Source: Competibacter sp963695105 (lineage in GTDB: Bacteria; Pseudomonadota; Gammaproteobacteria; Competibacterales; Competibacteraceae). Taken from it: a stretch of DNA of 15,903 nucleotides. Both the position numbers and the translations under genes were made by a program. The notes below the pieces were generated by a model. That model was given only the letters and a program-made list of their open reading frames with translations. It was not told the DNA's origin and made no database searches. Below, one piece after another: positions 8,014-15,600 of this stretch. Numbering within the stretch: the stretch's first letter is position 1; each line of letters starts with the position of its first letter. The DNA is taken from contig CAVOGC010000042.1 in the NCBI GenBank assembly GCA_963695105.1, positions 1 through 15,903 of the forward strand, given 5' to 3'.

Positions 8014-8049
8014 GAGGGTCGTGACTCCGGGGGGTAATGAAACGAGCAA

Positions 8050-10977
8050 TCAATGGCGGGGCGCATCGCCGGCCCGCGCGGAAATCGAGAAGATGCCGGT
8101 ATCCAGCCAGTAGCCGTATTCGTCCTTGAGGGTTTGCAGCTTCAACAGCACCACTCCACTCGGCTGCTGGTTGCCGGCGGCGTCGCTCACGTCGATCACC
8201 TTGAAATCCAGATCGACGTTTTCGTCGGTGGAGCGTTCCAGCGTCACTTTGAGCGGCAGCGCCTTGGAGCGGGCATCCTGCGGATGAGCGAAAGTGACCC
8301 GATACAGGGGAGAAGCCGGCCAACGCTCGACGTTCATTTGCCGGAACCCCAGAAACACCGGTGCGTAGAAATCGAAGGTCGCCTCCGGCAGCCGGGTCTT
8401 GCGATCCTCCAACTCCAGATTGGCGAACAGCACGCTCTCCTGCTTGAGCCGGCCGGTCTGCTCCAGCACGCCGATGAAGCGGGCGGTGGACTTCATGCCC
8501 AGATCGCGGCTGCGCAGGTTGAACTTGTACAACTGCCCTTCCGACAGCGCGCACACCATGGCTCCGACCGCCGCCGTGGTCTTGGGGTCGGTCAACCGGC
8601 CACCGACCGAACGGAACGGATACCAGTCGCCGACCCGGTAGGCGTGCAGGCTGACGATGCGATCCGGCGGCGCCGGCAGCTTGGCCAGAATCGCCGCCCG
8701 CACCGCCGGCAGCCGGCAGGGTCGCCCGGAAATCAGCAGGTAGTCGCAATCGTACAGGTGGACCACCTCGCACAGATCGCTGAGCACTTGGCCGAGAATG
8801 CGGCGCACCGTGGTGTCCAGCGCCAGCATGGTGGTGGCGATCGCCACCTCGGCCAATTGGAAGCCCTCCCCGCCAGCGGCGCGCACCGCTTCCTCCAGAA
8901 ACGCCACGACCTGTTCGTGGGGTCCGGCGCCCGGCGGGTAGACGTCGGGCAGTTTCAGGGTCACCGCTTCGTTGGTCGTGCTGAGATCGGCGTTTTCGTA
9001 GCGGTGCAACAGCGCCAGCGCCAACGGCAGCGCCACCTGATTGGCGAACTGCCGGCGCAGGGTGCGGTCGCGCTCGGCCTGATCGCCGCGATTGGCGCCC
9101 AGCAGTCGCGCCAGCAACTCCTCGGGGTTGGCCGCGCCGCTGTGGCGGATTGCCTCCAACAGGGCCGGCAGCACGTTGCGTTCGATCAGCCCGCACAACA
9201 CATCGTCGCCGGCGATGTTGAAGCCCTCGCGAAACTCCTGGGTGGGTTTGACCGCCGTGCCACCCTCCAACTGGTAGGTGGTAATGATGAGATCGGTGGT
9301 CCCGCCGCCGATGTCGATGCTGGCCAGCCGCAGACAGGGCGCCTCGCCGTAGCCCTCCCGCGCCCGCCCGAACACCTCGAAGAACAGCGCGGCGTCGCCT
9401 TGGAAATTGTGCTTGATCTCGTTGTAGAGGAACACGATCTGGGTGCCGGTCGCCTCGTCCCATTGCAGGAACGGCTCCGGCGCCTGATCGTCATCCAGCC
9501 CCAGCGCCCGCCAGGTCAGCCGGATCGCCGTGTTGACCCGGCGGGTGAACAGCTTGCGCTCGGCCAGCGGCATGGCGGTGGGCAGGGTCAGAATCGCCCG
9601 CCGCAAGCGGCGCGGGGCATCGGAATAGACCCGTTCGTAGCGGCGGCCCGGCGAATTGATCTGCACGAAGGCTTGCAGCAGCACCTCGGCCACAAAAAAG
9701 CTCATCAGGGCCCCGCGCGAGAACAGGGCGGTCACCGCCGGCGGCTCGCCGGGCGTCAGTTCCTCGCCGTCCTCGCGCAGTTGGCCGACGAACGGGCCGG
9801 TGGTGACCGGACCGCTGTCGCCGCCGGCGCCGTCCGGGCCGGGGTTGAAACGCCAGGCGTGATGACGGGGGTCGGTGTCCCACAGATAGCGCTTGGGGCT
9901 GGACAGGCCGGTGTTGCCCTCGGTGCCGTGGCTGAAATAGGACAGCGCCTGCGCCTCGAAGCCGACCCGGGTCACCGTCGGCCACAGGAACGCGCTGCGG
10001 CCGCTGCGCCGCGACAGTTTTTCGTCGCCGAACCCGCCGCGCACGAACTCGACCCGACTGGGGAAGGGCTCGTCGTAGACCCGCTCCGGCTGGCTCAGAT
10101 CGCGTAATTCCAGCCGGTAGCTGTCGTTCATGTCCACGGGATCGTCGCCGCTGCTCTCCATCAACATGCCGCAGGTGCGGGAATTGCCGATGTCCAGCAC
10201 CAGGTCCACATCCACCGGCCGGTTGAGCCGGGCGGTCGGCCCGCTGTCCACGAAGGTAAAGCGCAGCCGTGGGGGCCGCACCGCCCGTCGCAACAGCGTC
10301 AACACGGTGAGCCAGGCGGCATGCGCGTCCGGGCTGGCGCGCAGTTCGGCCTCGTCCACCCGGCGCGGCGCGCGGCGACGCCGTTCGTAGGCGTAAAACC
10401 GCTGATGCAGCCACTCGCGCACCCATTCCTGCTCCAGAAACCAGCCGGTGTCGGCTTCGGCGTCGCTCAGGGCGAATTCCTCGCCGGACTGCATGTCCAG
10501 CGGGCTGGGGGCGAGATAGGGTCGGCCCTCCCGGGTCGGCAGCAACTGAGTATCGAACGCCAGGGTGACGCGATGGGTGTGGCCGTCGGCGTCGGGCGCC
10601 GGCAGTTCCAGCAGCCGCGCCCGCGCCCAGTTGACTGGCCCCTTGTCGAACAGGTGGTGACCGTCCGGGTGGGGTTCGCGGATGCGCGGGAACGGCAGCG
10701 GTAGCCAGGCGCCGTCGAACAGCGCGGCGGCCTTGGCGGCGTTGAAGGAAAACACCTGTTCCGGCTGGGCGGTCCGACCGTCCTGGGTGACGAACTGGCC
10801 GCTGGCGTCGTCGGCATACAGCGTGGTCAGCAGCGCCCGGCCGTCCGCGCCGGCTTCGGTCAGAAATGCCCGCGACACCCGGGTTTCGTGGAGATTGAAG
10901 CCGAAATCCAGAAACTGGATGGCGGTATTGGGTATCAGATTGATCAGCGGGCCGTAATTCTTGAGCTTCGCCAGCAT
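8050..10977 (-). CDS. srfB: SrfB-family protein with an Hsp70/actin-like ATPase core
   Basis: A 975-residue protein. I start it at ATG 10977 (MLAKLKNYGPLINLIPN), which has AAGGTGGGAACC immediately before it and matches the family N-terminus. The frame is open upstream to 11091, but that extension is unlike the rest. The central part carries the sugar-kinase/Hsp70/actin nucleotide fold: phosphate-1 loop DIGNSRT (262-268), a segment like the Hsp70 VPA strand, AILTLPTAMP (461-470), phosphate-2 loop DIGGGTTD (555-562), AGDDV (589-593) like Hsp70 GGEDF, and an adenosine-site stretch LLISGRPCRLPAVR (747-760). About 250 residues precede and 160 follow this core. SrfB is annotated as a virulence factor from Salmonella, but its mechanism is unknown. 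Here it heads a minus-strand run with a DUF3592 membrane protein gene 36 bp downstream. The ATP-binding fold is seen in the motifs; the role is not known. Confidence 0.88.
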   Translation of the reverse strand: MLAKLKNYGPLINLIPNTAIQFLDFGFNLHETRVSRAFLTEAGADGRALLTTLYADDASGQFVTQDGRTAQPEQVFSFNAAKAAALFDGAWLPLPFPRIREPHPDGHHLFDKGPVNWARARLLELPAPDADGHTHRVTLAFDTQLLPTREGRPYLAPSPLDMQSGEEFALSDAEADTGWFLEQEWVREWLHQRFYAYERRRRAPRRVDEAELRASPDAHAAWLTVLTLLRRAVRPPRLRFTFVDSGPTARLNRPVDVDLVLDIGNSRTCGMLMESSGDDPVDMNDSYRLELRDLSQPERVYDEPFPSRVEFVRGGFGDEKLSRRSGRSAFLWPTVTRVGFEAQALSYFSHGTEGNTGLSSPKRYLWDTDPRHHAWRFNPGPDGAGGDSGPVTTGPFVGQLREDGEELTPGEPPAVTALFSRGALMSFFVAEVLLQAFVQINSPGRRYERVYSDAPRRLRRAILTLPTAMPLAERKLFTRRVNTAIRLTWRALGLDDDQAPEPFLQWDEATGTQIVFLYNEIKHNFQGDAALFFEVFGRAREGYGEAPCLRLASIDIGGGTTDLIITTYQLEGGTAVKPTQEFREGFNIAGDDVLCGLIERNVLPALLEAIRHSGAANPEELLARLLGANRGDQAERDRTLRRQFANQVALPLALALLHRYENADLSTTNEAVTLKLPDVYPPGAGPHEQVVAFLEEAVRAAGGEGFQLAEVAIATTMLALDTTVRRILGQVLSDLCEVVHLYDCDYLLISGRPCRLPAVRAAILAKLPAPPDRIVSLHAYRVGDWYPFRSVGGRLTDPKTTAAVGAMVCALSEGQLYKFNLRSRDLGMKSTARFIGVLEQTGRLKQESVLFANLELEDRKTRLPEATFDFYAPVFLGFRQMNVERWPASPLYRVTFAHPQDARSKALPLKVTLERSTDENVDLDFKVIDVSDAAGNQQPSGVVLLKLQTLKDEYGYWLDTGIFSISARAGDAPRH

Positions 10978-11256
10978 GGTTCCCACCTTCGCGCTGCGTT
11001 TTCCGTCGGGATCGGTTTCCTCCATTTTACCCGCATTTTCGCTCCCGCCCCGGAAAAGGTGGCCACAGAGGACGCCACGGTGGAATCCCACCGCACCGTC
11101 GATTCAAGCCGCCGCGAGCGATACCGGAGTCGGAACCCGAGCAACACAATCCGCGCCAGCGCCGGCGCACCGGCAACGGCCATCCGGTTTGTCTCCATGA
11201 TGAGCATGGCCGTGTGTTCGCCTCGGGCACATGCGGGGGTTGACGCGGGGTAAAAT

Positions 11257-11934
11257 CTAGGGAAACAGCAACGCGCCAATGATGGCGTACAGCAGCGCCG
11301 GCAGCAGATTGCCCACATGAATCCGGCCGATTTCCAACAGATTGATCCCAATGCCGAGAATCAGCAGCCCGCCGGTGGCGTTGACGGCGTCCAGCACCGC
11401 CGGCTGCGACAGGAACGCCAATTGCGCCGCCAGCAGGGTGATACCGCCCTGCACCAACAGCACCGGCAAGGCGGAGAACATCACCCCCACCCCCAGCGAC
11501 GAGGCCAGCGCCACCGAGGCGACCCCGTCCAGCAACGCCTTGACCAGCAGCACGCTGGGGTCGCCGATGGTGCCGTCCTGAATCGAACCGACGATGGTCA
11601 TGGCGCCGGTCAAATACAATAGGGTGGCGGTGACGAAACCTTCGACGAAGCGGCTGGAGTTGGCGCGCAAGGCCCGGCTCAGGGTTTCGGCCAGATTGTC
11701 CAGTCGTTGTTCGATGCGCAGCACTTCGCCGGTGACGCCGCCCAGCAGCAGACAGCCAATCGCCAGCAGGACATGCTGAGCCTCCAGCGCCATGCGCAGG
11801 CCGATGGCGACCACGGCCAGCCCCAGTGCCTGCATCAGTACGATCTTGATGCGTTCCGGCAGTCGCGTTCCGGCAGCCAGGCCGATGGCGCTGCCCGCCA
11901 CCACCGCGCCGGTGTTCACCAGGGTGCCAATCAC
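11257..11934 (-). CDS. DUF554 (YqgA/YdfK-like) membrane protein
   Basis: A 225-residue protein starting with GTG at 11934, with GGAG eight bases upstream. It is almost entirely hydrophobic, with about six or seven membrane segments. The opening MIGTLVNTGAVVAGSAIGLAAG, the internal LLLGGVTGEVLRIE and FVEGFVTATLLYLTGAMTIVGSIQDG stretches, and the closing GGLLILGIGINLLEI are typical of DUF554. Members are widespread; the substrate is unknown, and a transport role is only assumed. It lies 43 bp behind the TSUP gene on the same strand, so the two may be co-transcribed. A gap of 279 bp separates it from the srfB start. Confidence 0.85.
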   Translation of the reverse strand: MIGTLVNTGAVVAGSAIGLAAGTRLPERIKIVLMQALGLAVVAIGLRMALEAQHVLLAIGCLLLGGVTGEVLRIEQRLDNLAETLSRALRANSSRFVEGFVTATLLYLTGAMTIVGSIQDGTIGDPSVLLVKALLDGVASVALASSLGVGVMFSALPVLLVQGGITLLAAQLAFLSQPAVLDAVNATGGLLILGIGINLLEIGRIHVGNLLPALLYAIIGALLFP

Positions 11935-11977
11935 CGCCTTTTCTCCCGGTCCGTTTGCGACTTCTCGGCCATCGCAC

Positions 11978-12778
11978 TCAACCCAGCAGCATCTTGACGC
12001 CCACCAGCGTCAGAAACACGGCGAACACCTTTTTCAGCACATCGGTAGGGAGGGTATGGGCCAACTTCGCGCCCAGTGGCGCCGACAGCATGCTGGTCAG
12101 CGCGATCCCGACCAGCGCCGGGCCGTAGACGTAACCCAGGCTCCAATCAGGCCGACCGGCGGCGTTCAGCCCGGTGACGATGAAGCCCAGGGTGCCGGCC
12201 AATGCGATGGGCAGACCGCAGGCGGAAGAAGTCGCCACCGCCTGGCGAATCGCCGTATTGCACCAGGTCAGGAACGGCACGGTCAGCGAGCCGCCGCCGA
12301 TGCCGACGATGGCCGAAACCGCGCCGACCACTCCGCCGGCGGTCAGCATGCCGGCCGTGCCGGGCAGATCGCGATGCGGCGCCGGCTTGGCGCCGAAACC
12401 CATCTGCGCCGCCACCGTCAACACGAACACGGCGAAAACCTTGCTCAACACCGCGCTGGGCAAGGCGTCGGCGATGGCCGCCCCCAGCCAGGCCCCGACG
12501 ACGATGCCCGGCGTCAGCCGCCAGAAGATCGGCCACAGCACCGCGCCCCGCCGGTGGTGGGCGCGCACCGAGGAGATCGAAGTGACGACGATGGTCGCCA
12601 GCGAGGTGCCGATAGCCAAATGCATGGTGATGGCGTCGCCGACCTGCTGGTGATGGAAAATCCAGGCCAGGGCCGGCACGATGATCAGCCCGCCGCCCAC
12701 GCCAAGCAGACCGGCCATGACTCCGGCGAACAGGCCCAGCGTCAGGTAGAACAACAGGGTCGACAAAATTGCTTCCAA
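11978..12778 (-). CDS. TSUP-family (TauE/SafE) membrane permease
   Basis: A 266-residue polytopic protein. The frame starts with TTG at 12778, with AGGA 11 bases upstream, and no better start is seen. The family's duplicated four-helix repeat is visible: AGLLGVGGGLIIVPAL near residues 23-38 and SAIVGIGGGSLTVPFL in the second half, each the glycine-rich loop of a half. The paired VFAVFVLTVAAQMG and VFAVFLTLVGVKML endings of the two halves also match. Family members move sulfite, sulfoacetate or related organosulfur anions across the inner membrane; the substrate here cannot be read. It is divergent from the epimerase gene across about 210 bp, in which I see no convincing promoter by eye. Confidence 0.9.
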   Translation of the reverse strand: MEAILSTLLFYLTLGLFAGVMAGLLGVGGGLIIVPALAWIFHHQQVGDAITMHLAIGTSLATIVVTSISSVRAHHRRGAVLWPIFWRLTPGIVVGAWLGAAIADALPSAVLSKVFAVFVLTVAAQMGFGAKPAPHRDLPGTAGMLTAGGVVGAVSAIVGIGGGSLTVPFLTWCNTAIRQAVATSSACGLPIALAGTLGFIVTGLNAAGRPDWSLGYVYGPALVGIALTSMLSAPLGAKLAHTLPTDVLKKVFAVFLTLVGVKMLLG

Positions 12779-12989
12779 GATCGGGTTATCCTTGTTGTAT
12801 CAACATTGCTGAAGAGGAGCGCGCCGCCGATCTATGGTAAATTTTGCCTCGAATCGGCCGCCGAACCCACTTAACGCGCGGCGCTATTGTAAGGGCGAAT
12901 CATTGGGCATGTCCCCGCCCCGAAAACGATCATTCCGTGGCGCCCGTCCGCCGCGGGCGGCATCAGTACAGCGAGGAGCAGGTACAGAC

Positions 12990-13940
12990 ATGAAAGTTCA
13001 AAAAATCTGCGTGTTGGGTGGCACGGGCTTCGTCGGCCGGCATCTGGTCGCCCGGCTGGCCAATCGAGGGTATCCGGTCAAAGTCTTGACGCGCTATCCG
13101 CACCGGCATCGGGAAGTCGAGGTTTTGCCCGGCGCGGAACTGGTCGAGGCGGACGTGCACGATCCCACGGTGCTCCAGCAACACTTCTCCGACTGTAACG
13201 TCGTCATCAATCTGGTCGGCGTCTTGCACGAATTCTCCAAGCAAAGTTTCCGCGCCGTTCACGTCGAGCTGCCCGGCAAAGTGGCGGAAGCCTGCCACGC
13301 GGCCGGGGTCAAACGTCTGCTGCACATGAGCGCCCTGCACGCCGACGCCGCCAAGGGGCCGAGCCAGTATCTGTCCAGCAAGGGCGAGGGCGAACAACGG
13401 GTCATGCAGGTCCCGGATCTGGCCGTAACCATTTTCAAGCCTTCGATCATCTTCGGGCCGGACGATAATTTCTACAACCAATTCGCCAACATGCTCAAGT
13501 TTGCCCGCGTGCTGCCGCTGGCCTGCCCGAACTCCCGCTTCGCCCCGGTTTATGTCGGCGACGTGGCGCAGGCTTTCGAAACGGCGCTGGAAAACGACGC
13601 GACCATCGGCCAGAGCTACGAACTGTGCGGGCCGCGCATCTACACCTTCAAGGAACTGGTCGAAGACATCGCCCGAATGCTGGAACTGAAGCGGCTGGTG
13701 ATCGGCTTGCCGGACTCGCTGGCCCGGTTACAGGGCAAGATTCTCGGCATGTTGCCGGTAAAGATCTTCACCACCGACAACTTTCTTTCCCTACAGGTGG
13801 ACAGCGTCTGCTCCTGCAACGGGCTGGAGGCGCTGGGCATCATTCCCCATTCGGTCGAGAGCATCATGCCGATGCATTTCGCCCAACAAACCCAGCGCCG
13901 CCGCTACGATTCTTTCCGCAAAACCGCCCGGCGCGGATAG
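12990..13940 (+). CDS. NAD(P)-binding epimerase of the complex I NDUFA9 type
   Basis: A 316-residue protein. ATG 12990 is chosen because GAGGAG lies just upstream (12973-12978) and the Rossmann strand follows at once; the frame extends back to 12834, but those residues are low-complexity. The cofactor loop GGTGFVG is at 10-16, an acidic/hydrophobic strand gives VVINLVGVLHE (71-81), and a MSALHA strand (113-118) precedes Tyr127-x-x-x-Lys131. This is an atypical (extended) SDR. The family includes the NDUFA9 assembly/accessory subunit of complex I in eukaryotes, where it binds NADPH structurally; bacterial members are annotated as NAD-dependent epimerase/dehydratases with unproven substrates. 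It stands alone on the plus strand; no respiratory genes are seen beside it. The relic right-end hairpin 30 bp after its stop may serve as its terminator. Confidence 0.85.
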   Translation: MKVQKICVLGGTGFVGRHLVARLANRGYPVKVLTRYPHRHREVEVLPGAELVEADVHDPTVLQQHFSDCNVVINLVGVLHEFSKQSFRAVHVELPGKVAEACHAAGVKRLLHMSALHADAAKGPSQYLSSKGEGEQRVMQVPDLAVTIFKPSIIFGPDDNFYNQFANMLKFARVLPLACPNSRFAPVYVGDVAQAFETALENDATIGQSYELCGPRIYTFKELVEDIARMLELKRLVIGLPDSLARLQGKILGMLPVKIFTTDNFLSLQVDSVCSCNGLEALGIIPHSVESIMPMHFAQQTQRRRYDSFRKTARRG

Positions 13941-13962
13941 AACCGGTACGGCCATAATGGTG

Positions 13963-14044
13963 TTGACATCCTCCCCGCCCTAGAGGACGGGGGGTTTCTG
14001 AATCTCACGCCCCAAGATTCCCGCCTCAATAAGCTCGCCTCATT
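13963..14044 (-). mobile_element. Right end of a relic IS200/IS605-type (tnpB) element with conserved hairpin
   Basis: The plus strand reads TTGACATCCTCCCCGCCC, then TAGA, then GGACGGGGGG. The arms 13971-13980 and 13985-13994 pair over nine of ten positions, with one C-A mismatch and one G-T pair. On the minus strand the sequence ends GGGGAGGATGTCAA, as commonly seen at right ends of tnpB-bearing IS200/IS605 family elements, where the hairpin overlaps the 3' end of the guide RNA. The tnpB remnant lies just upstream of it in the expected orientation. No left end is recognised. The stem could also act as a terminator for the epimerase gene. Confidence 0.6.
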
Positions 14045-14101
14045 TCAGCATTCGCCGATACTGGATTCACCGGTTCCACAGGCGGGCATTTCCGCACATT
14101 T
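14045..14101 (-). pseudogene. Remnant of the tnpB 3' end
   Basis: On the minus strand, codons ending at a TGA (14045-14047) read KCAEMPACGTGESSIGEC. This resembles the C-terminal tails of IS1341-type TnpB proteins, which end in a short Cys-containing ACG...G stretch close to the right-end hairpin. Further upstream in the same frame the sequence turns AT-rich and hits a stop within about ten more codons, so nearly all of tnpB, including the RuvC and zinc-finger parts, is gone. Recognition rests on a short match plus the hairpin context. Confidence 0.45.
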
Positions 14102-14424
14102 AGTGATTGAAAAATCATACAATTATGTTAAGCTGGGCATAGAGGATCCAATGGGAATGGACTTCCGGCAATGCGTCTTATCCAGTTACCAACCCCCTCG
14201 ACCGGACCACCCAATCTTGTTTATTGCCATTATTCAACTATAGGTAAAGGATGGCTTGGATCAAACTGAGTCTAATCGAACCATTATGACCAACGCCTTG
14301 ATGATCTTTCGAATCACCACTAGCAGGTTATGGTGATAAGCTAATAATTATAGAATTTTTTCTGATCAGCATTAATAATGCTTTTCGAAATGGCGCTAAT
14401 CAACCACAATCGGAGAAATGTATT
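14102..14424. other. AT-rich non-coding stretch upstream of the secreted-protein gene
   Basis: About 320 bases with no credible gene on either strand and clearly lower GC than the flanks. It holds the deletion edge of the tnpB relic on its left and the promoter and palindrome region of the next gene on its right. No tRNA, repeat array or further transposon end was seen in it. Confidence 0.6.
14328..14381 (+). promoter_or_regulatory. Candidate promoter and two adjacent palindromes upstream of the secreted-protein gene
   Basis: TAGAAT (14351-14356) is a five-of-six match to a -10 box; TTATGG 17 bases before it is a poor -35. Immediately downstream, around the expected transcription start, lie CTGATCAG (14362-14369) and GCATTAATAATGC (14369-14381, six-base arms around one base). 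Back-to-back dyads at this place suggest a repressor or activator site, or a short leader hairpin. The -35 weakness leaves room for an activator-dependent promoter. Confidence 0.28.
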
Positions 14425-15522
14425 ATGATGAAGACAAAGCAACAAAAACTGTTGATTGCCGGTGCCTTGTTCGCCGCGGGCTATGCGGGTTCCGTGCAGG
14501 CAATCAGCCAGGCCGAACCTGGAGAGGCCATTCTGATCCCTTACATGCTGTATGATTCTGCTAGAAATATTAATACCTTAACCGGCATCACCATACCCTC
14601 GACCCTGGGCAACGACCCTACCAAGATCGAAATAGCGAATGCCGCGAACCCTGATAACGGCTACACCACGGCTCATAGCCAGCGCGACAATAATTGTGGC
14701 CTCCCCGGTGCACCCGACAACACCGGTGAAACCGGAGTGATCAGTTGGTGGTTCTTTGACGACATCGGCGCACTTCAACACAAGGGCACGCTGATCACCG
14801 GCTGCGATGACTTCGTGGCGGTGGACTGGGGAGCCGTGGTCGGCAGTTCCGGTATTCCCTCGCTCAACGGGATGCTGGGATATATGGTATTGGCGAATAA
14901 TGTAGCGACCAGTGGCGCGACCGCTCCGCTCTTTGCCCTGTACGCCGATACCATGGTGATCCGCGGCAACTGGCAGTCGGCCGCCTACATTCCCACCTTG
15001 CCCTTGACGGACGATGCCACGAATGCGCTGCTGCAGGGCAACAACGAGATCGTGTATACCGGCGGCGACCCGACGGATTATGACCCGCTGACCAGCGGCA
15101 TGGCTTTGGACAACGATGACGGGAATCCAAATCAGGCGATCTTCGACCTGCGCTATTTTTTGGAACCCAGCCTCAATGGTTCCACCGAATTGGTGGTCTG
15201 GCTGGGTGATAACTGCCGTGGCGGAGCCGACGGCTGCGATCGACGCAATGTACCGGTAGCGACCTTCGACACCAATCGCCTCTCCGTGGCCGGCAGCATG
15301 AACCTGAGCAAGATACTCAACGTGGTCGATCCCTCGACCTTGGCGCGGCCCGGTAATGCCCCGTCCGGTTTCGTGCGGGTGCAAATGCCCGAGGTTTTTG
15401 ACAATAACGCAGGCACGGGTCCCAGCAGTGCCGGTGTCGCCTTTTCCTTGATCCGTTTCAGCACACCAGGTAACTCCGAGCAGGTGCAGACGATCCTGGC
15501 CCACGAGCGTGGGGTGAAGTGA
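14425..15522 (+). CDS. Secreted protein of unknown function
   Basis: A 365-residue protein from ATG 14425, with GGAG nine bases upstream; ATG 14428 is an equally readable start. The N-terminus is a clear Sec signal peptide: basic MMKTKQQK, hydrophobic LLIAGALFAAGYAG, and likely cleavage after SVQA (about residue 26). The mature part is acidic and Gly/Asn/Asp-rich with no membrane segment. It has four cysteines, in NNCGLPG, ITGCDDF and the closely spaced pair NCRGGADGC, which could form disulfides. No lipobox, anchor or sorting tail is seen. I do not recognise a family or catalytic motif; the opening AEPGEAILIPYMLYDS looks like a conserved first strand of an exported beta-rich protein, but that is a guess. 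It stands alone between a transposon relic and a set of inverted repeats. Confidence 0.8.
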   Translation: MMKTKQQKLLIAGALFAAGYAGSVQAISQAEPGEAILIPYMLYDSARNINTLTGITIPSTLGNDPTKIEIANAANPDNGYTTAHSQRDNNCGLPGAPDNTGETGVISWWFFDDIGALQHKGTLITGCDDFVAVDWGAVVGSSGIPSLNGMLGYMVLANNVATSGATAPLFALYADTMVIRGNWQSAAYIPTLPLTDDATNALLQGNNEIVYTGGDPTDYDPLTSGMALDNDDGNPNQAIFDLRYFLEPSLNGSTELVVWLGDNCRGGADGCDRRNVPVATFDTNRLSVAGSMNLSKILNVVDPSTLARPGNAPSGFVRVQMPEVFDNNAGTGPSSAGVAFSLIRFSTPGNSEQVQTILAHERGVK

Positions 15523-15540
15523 AATAGCAACACGGGTAAA

Positions 15541-15572
15541 CAGTCTTGAGCAGCAAGGATGCGCCAAGACTG
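15541..15572 (+). repeat. Inverted repeat just after the secreted-protein gene
   Basis: CAGTCTTG (15541-15548) and CAAGACTG (15565-15572) are perfect eight-base arms around a 16-base loop, starting 18 bp after the stop codon at 15522. There is no T-run after it, so it is not a classical terminator alone. It may stabilise the 3' end of the transcript together with the next two hairpins. Confidence 0.5.
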
Positions 15573-15578
15573 CAAGAC

Positions 15579-15600
15579 AGCGCCGAGTTTGGCGCTCCTG
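15579..15600 (+). terminator. Short hairpin, weak terminator candidate
   Basis: AGCGCC (15579-15584), loop GAGTTT, GGCGCT (15591-15596): a six-base GC-rich stem followed by CCTGTTT. The short, interrupted T stretch makes it a weak intrinsic terminator. It sits seven bases after the preceding inverted repeat and four bases before the long palindrome. Confidence 0.4.

Noticed and set aside
6874..8037. 387-codon open frame on the plus strand
   Set aside because: Antisense to the DUF3592 membrane protein gene, with a low-complexity Gln/Arg/His-rich product.
8053..10107. 684-codon open frame on the plus strand
   Set aside because: Antisense to srfB, rich in Gln/Arg/His/Ala with no domain pattern; a shadow of codon bias.
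10978..11091. Longer srfB with a start at 11091
   Set aside because: The extra 38 residues do not resemble the family, while ATG 10977 has a ribosome binding site and the typical SrfB opening.
12834..12989. Longer epimerase start at 12834
   Set aside because: The added residues are Arg/Pro-rich and precede the Rossmann strand by over 50 residues; GAGGAG lies before ATG 12990.
13963..13968. TTGACA as a -35 promoter box
   Set aside because: It is part of the conserved transposon right end, and no -10 box lies 16-18 bases downstream; that place is inside the GC-rich hairpin.
14578..15567. 329-codon minus-strand frame
   Set aside because: Antisense to the secreted-protein gene, which has a ribosome binding site, a signal peptide and even composition.
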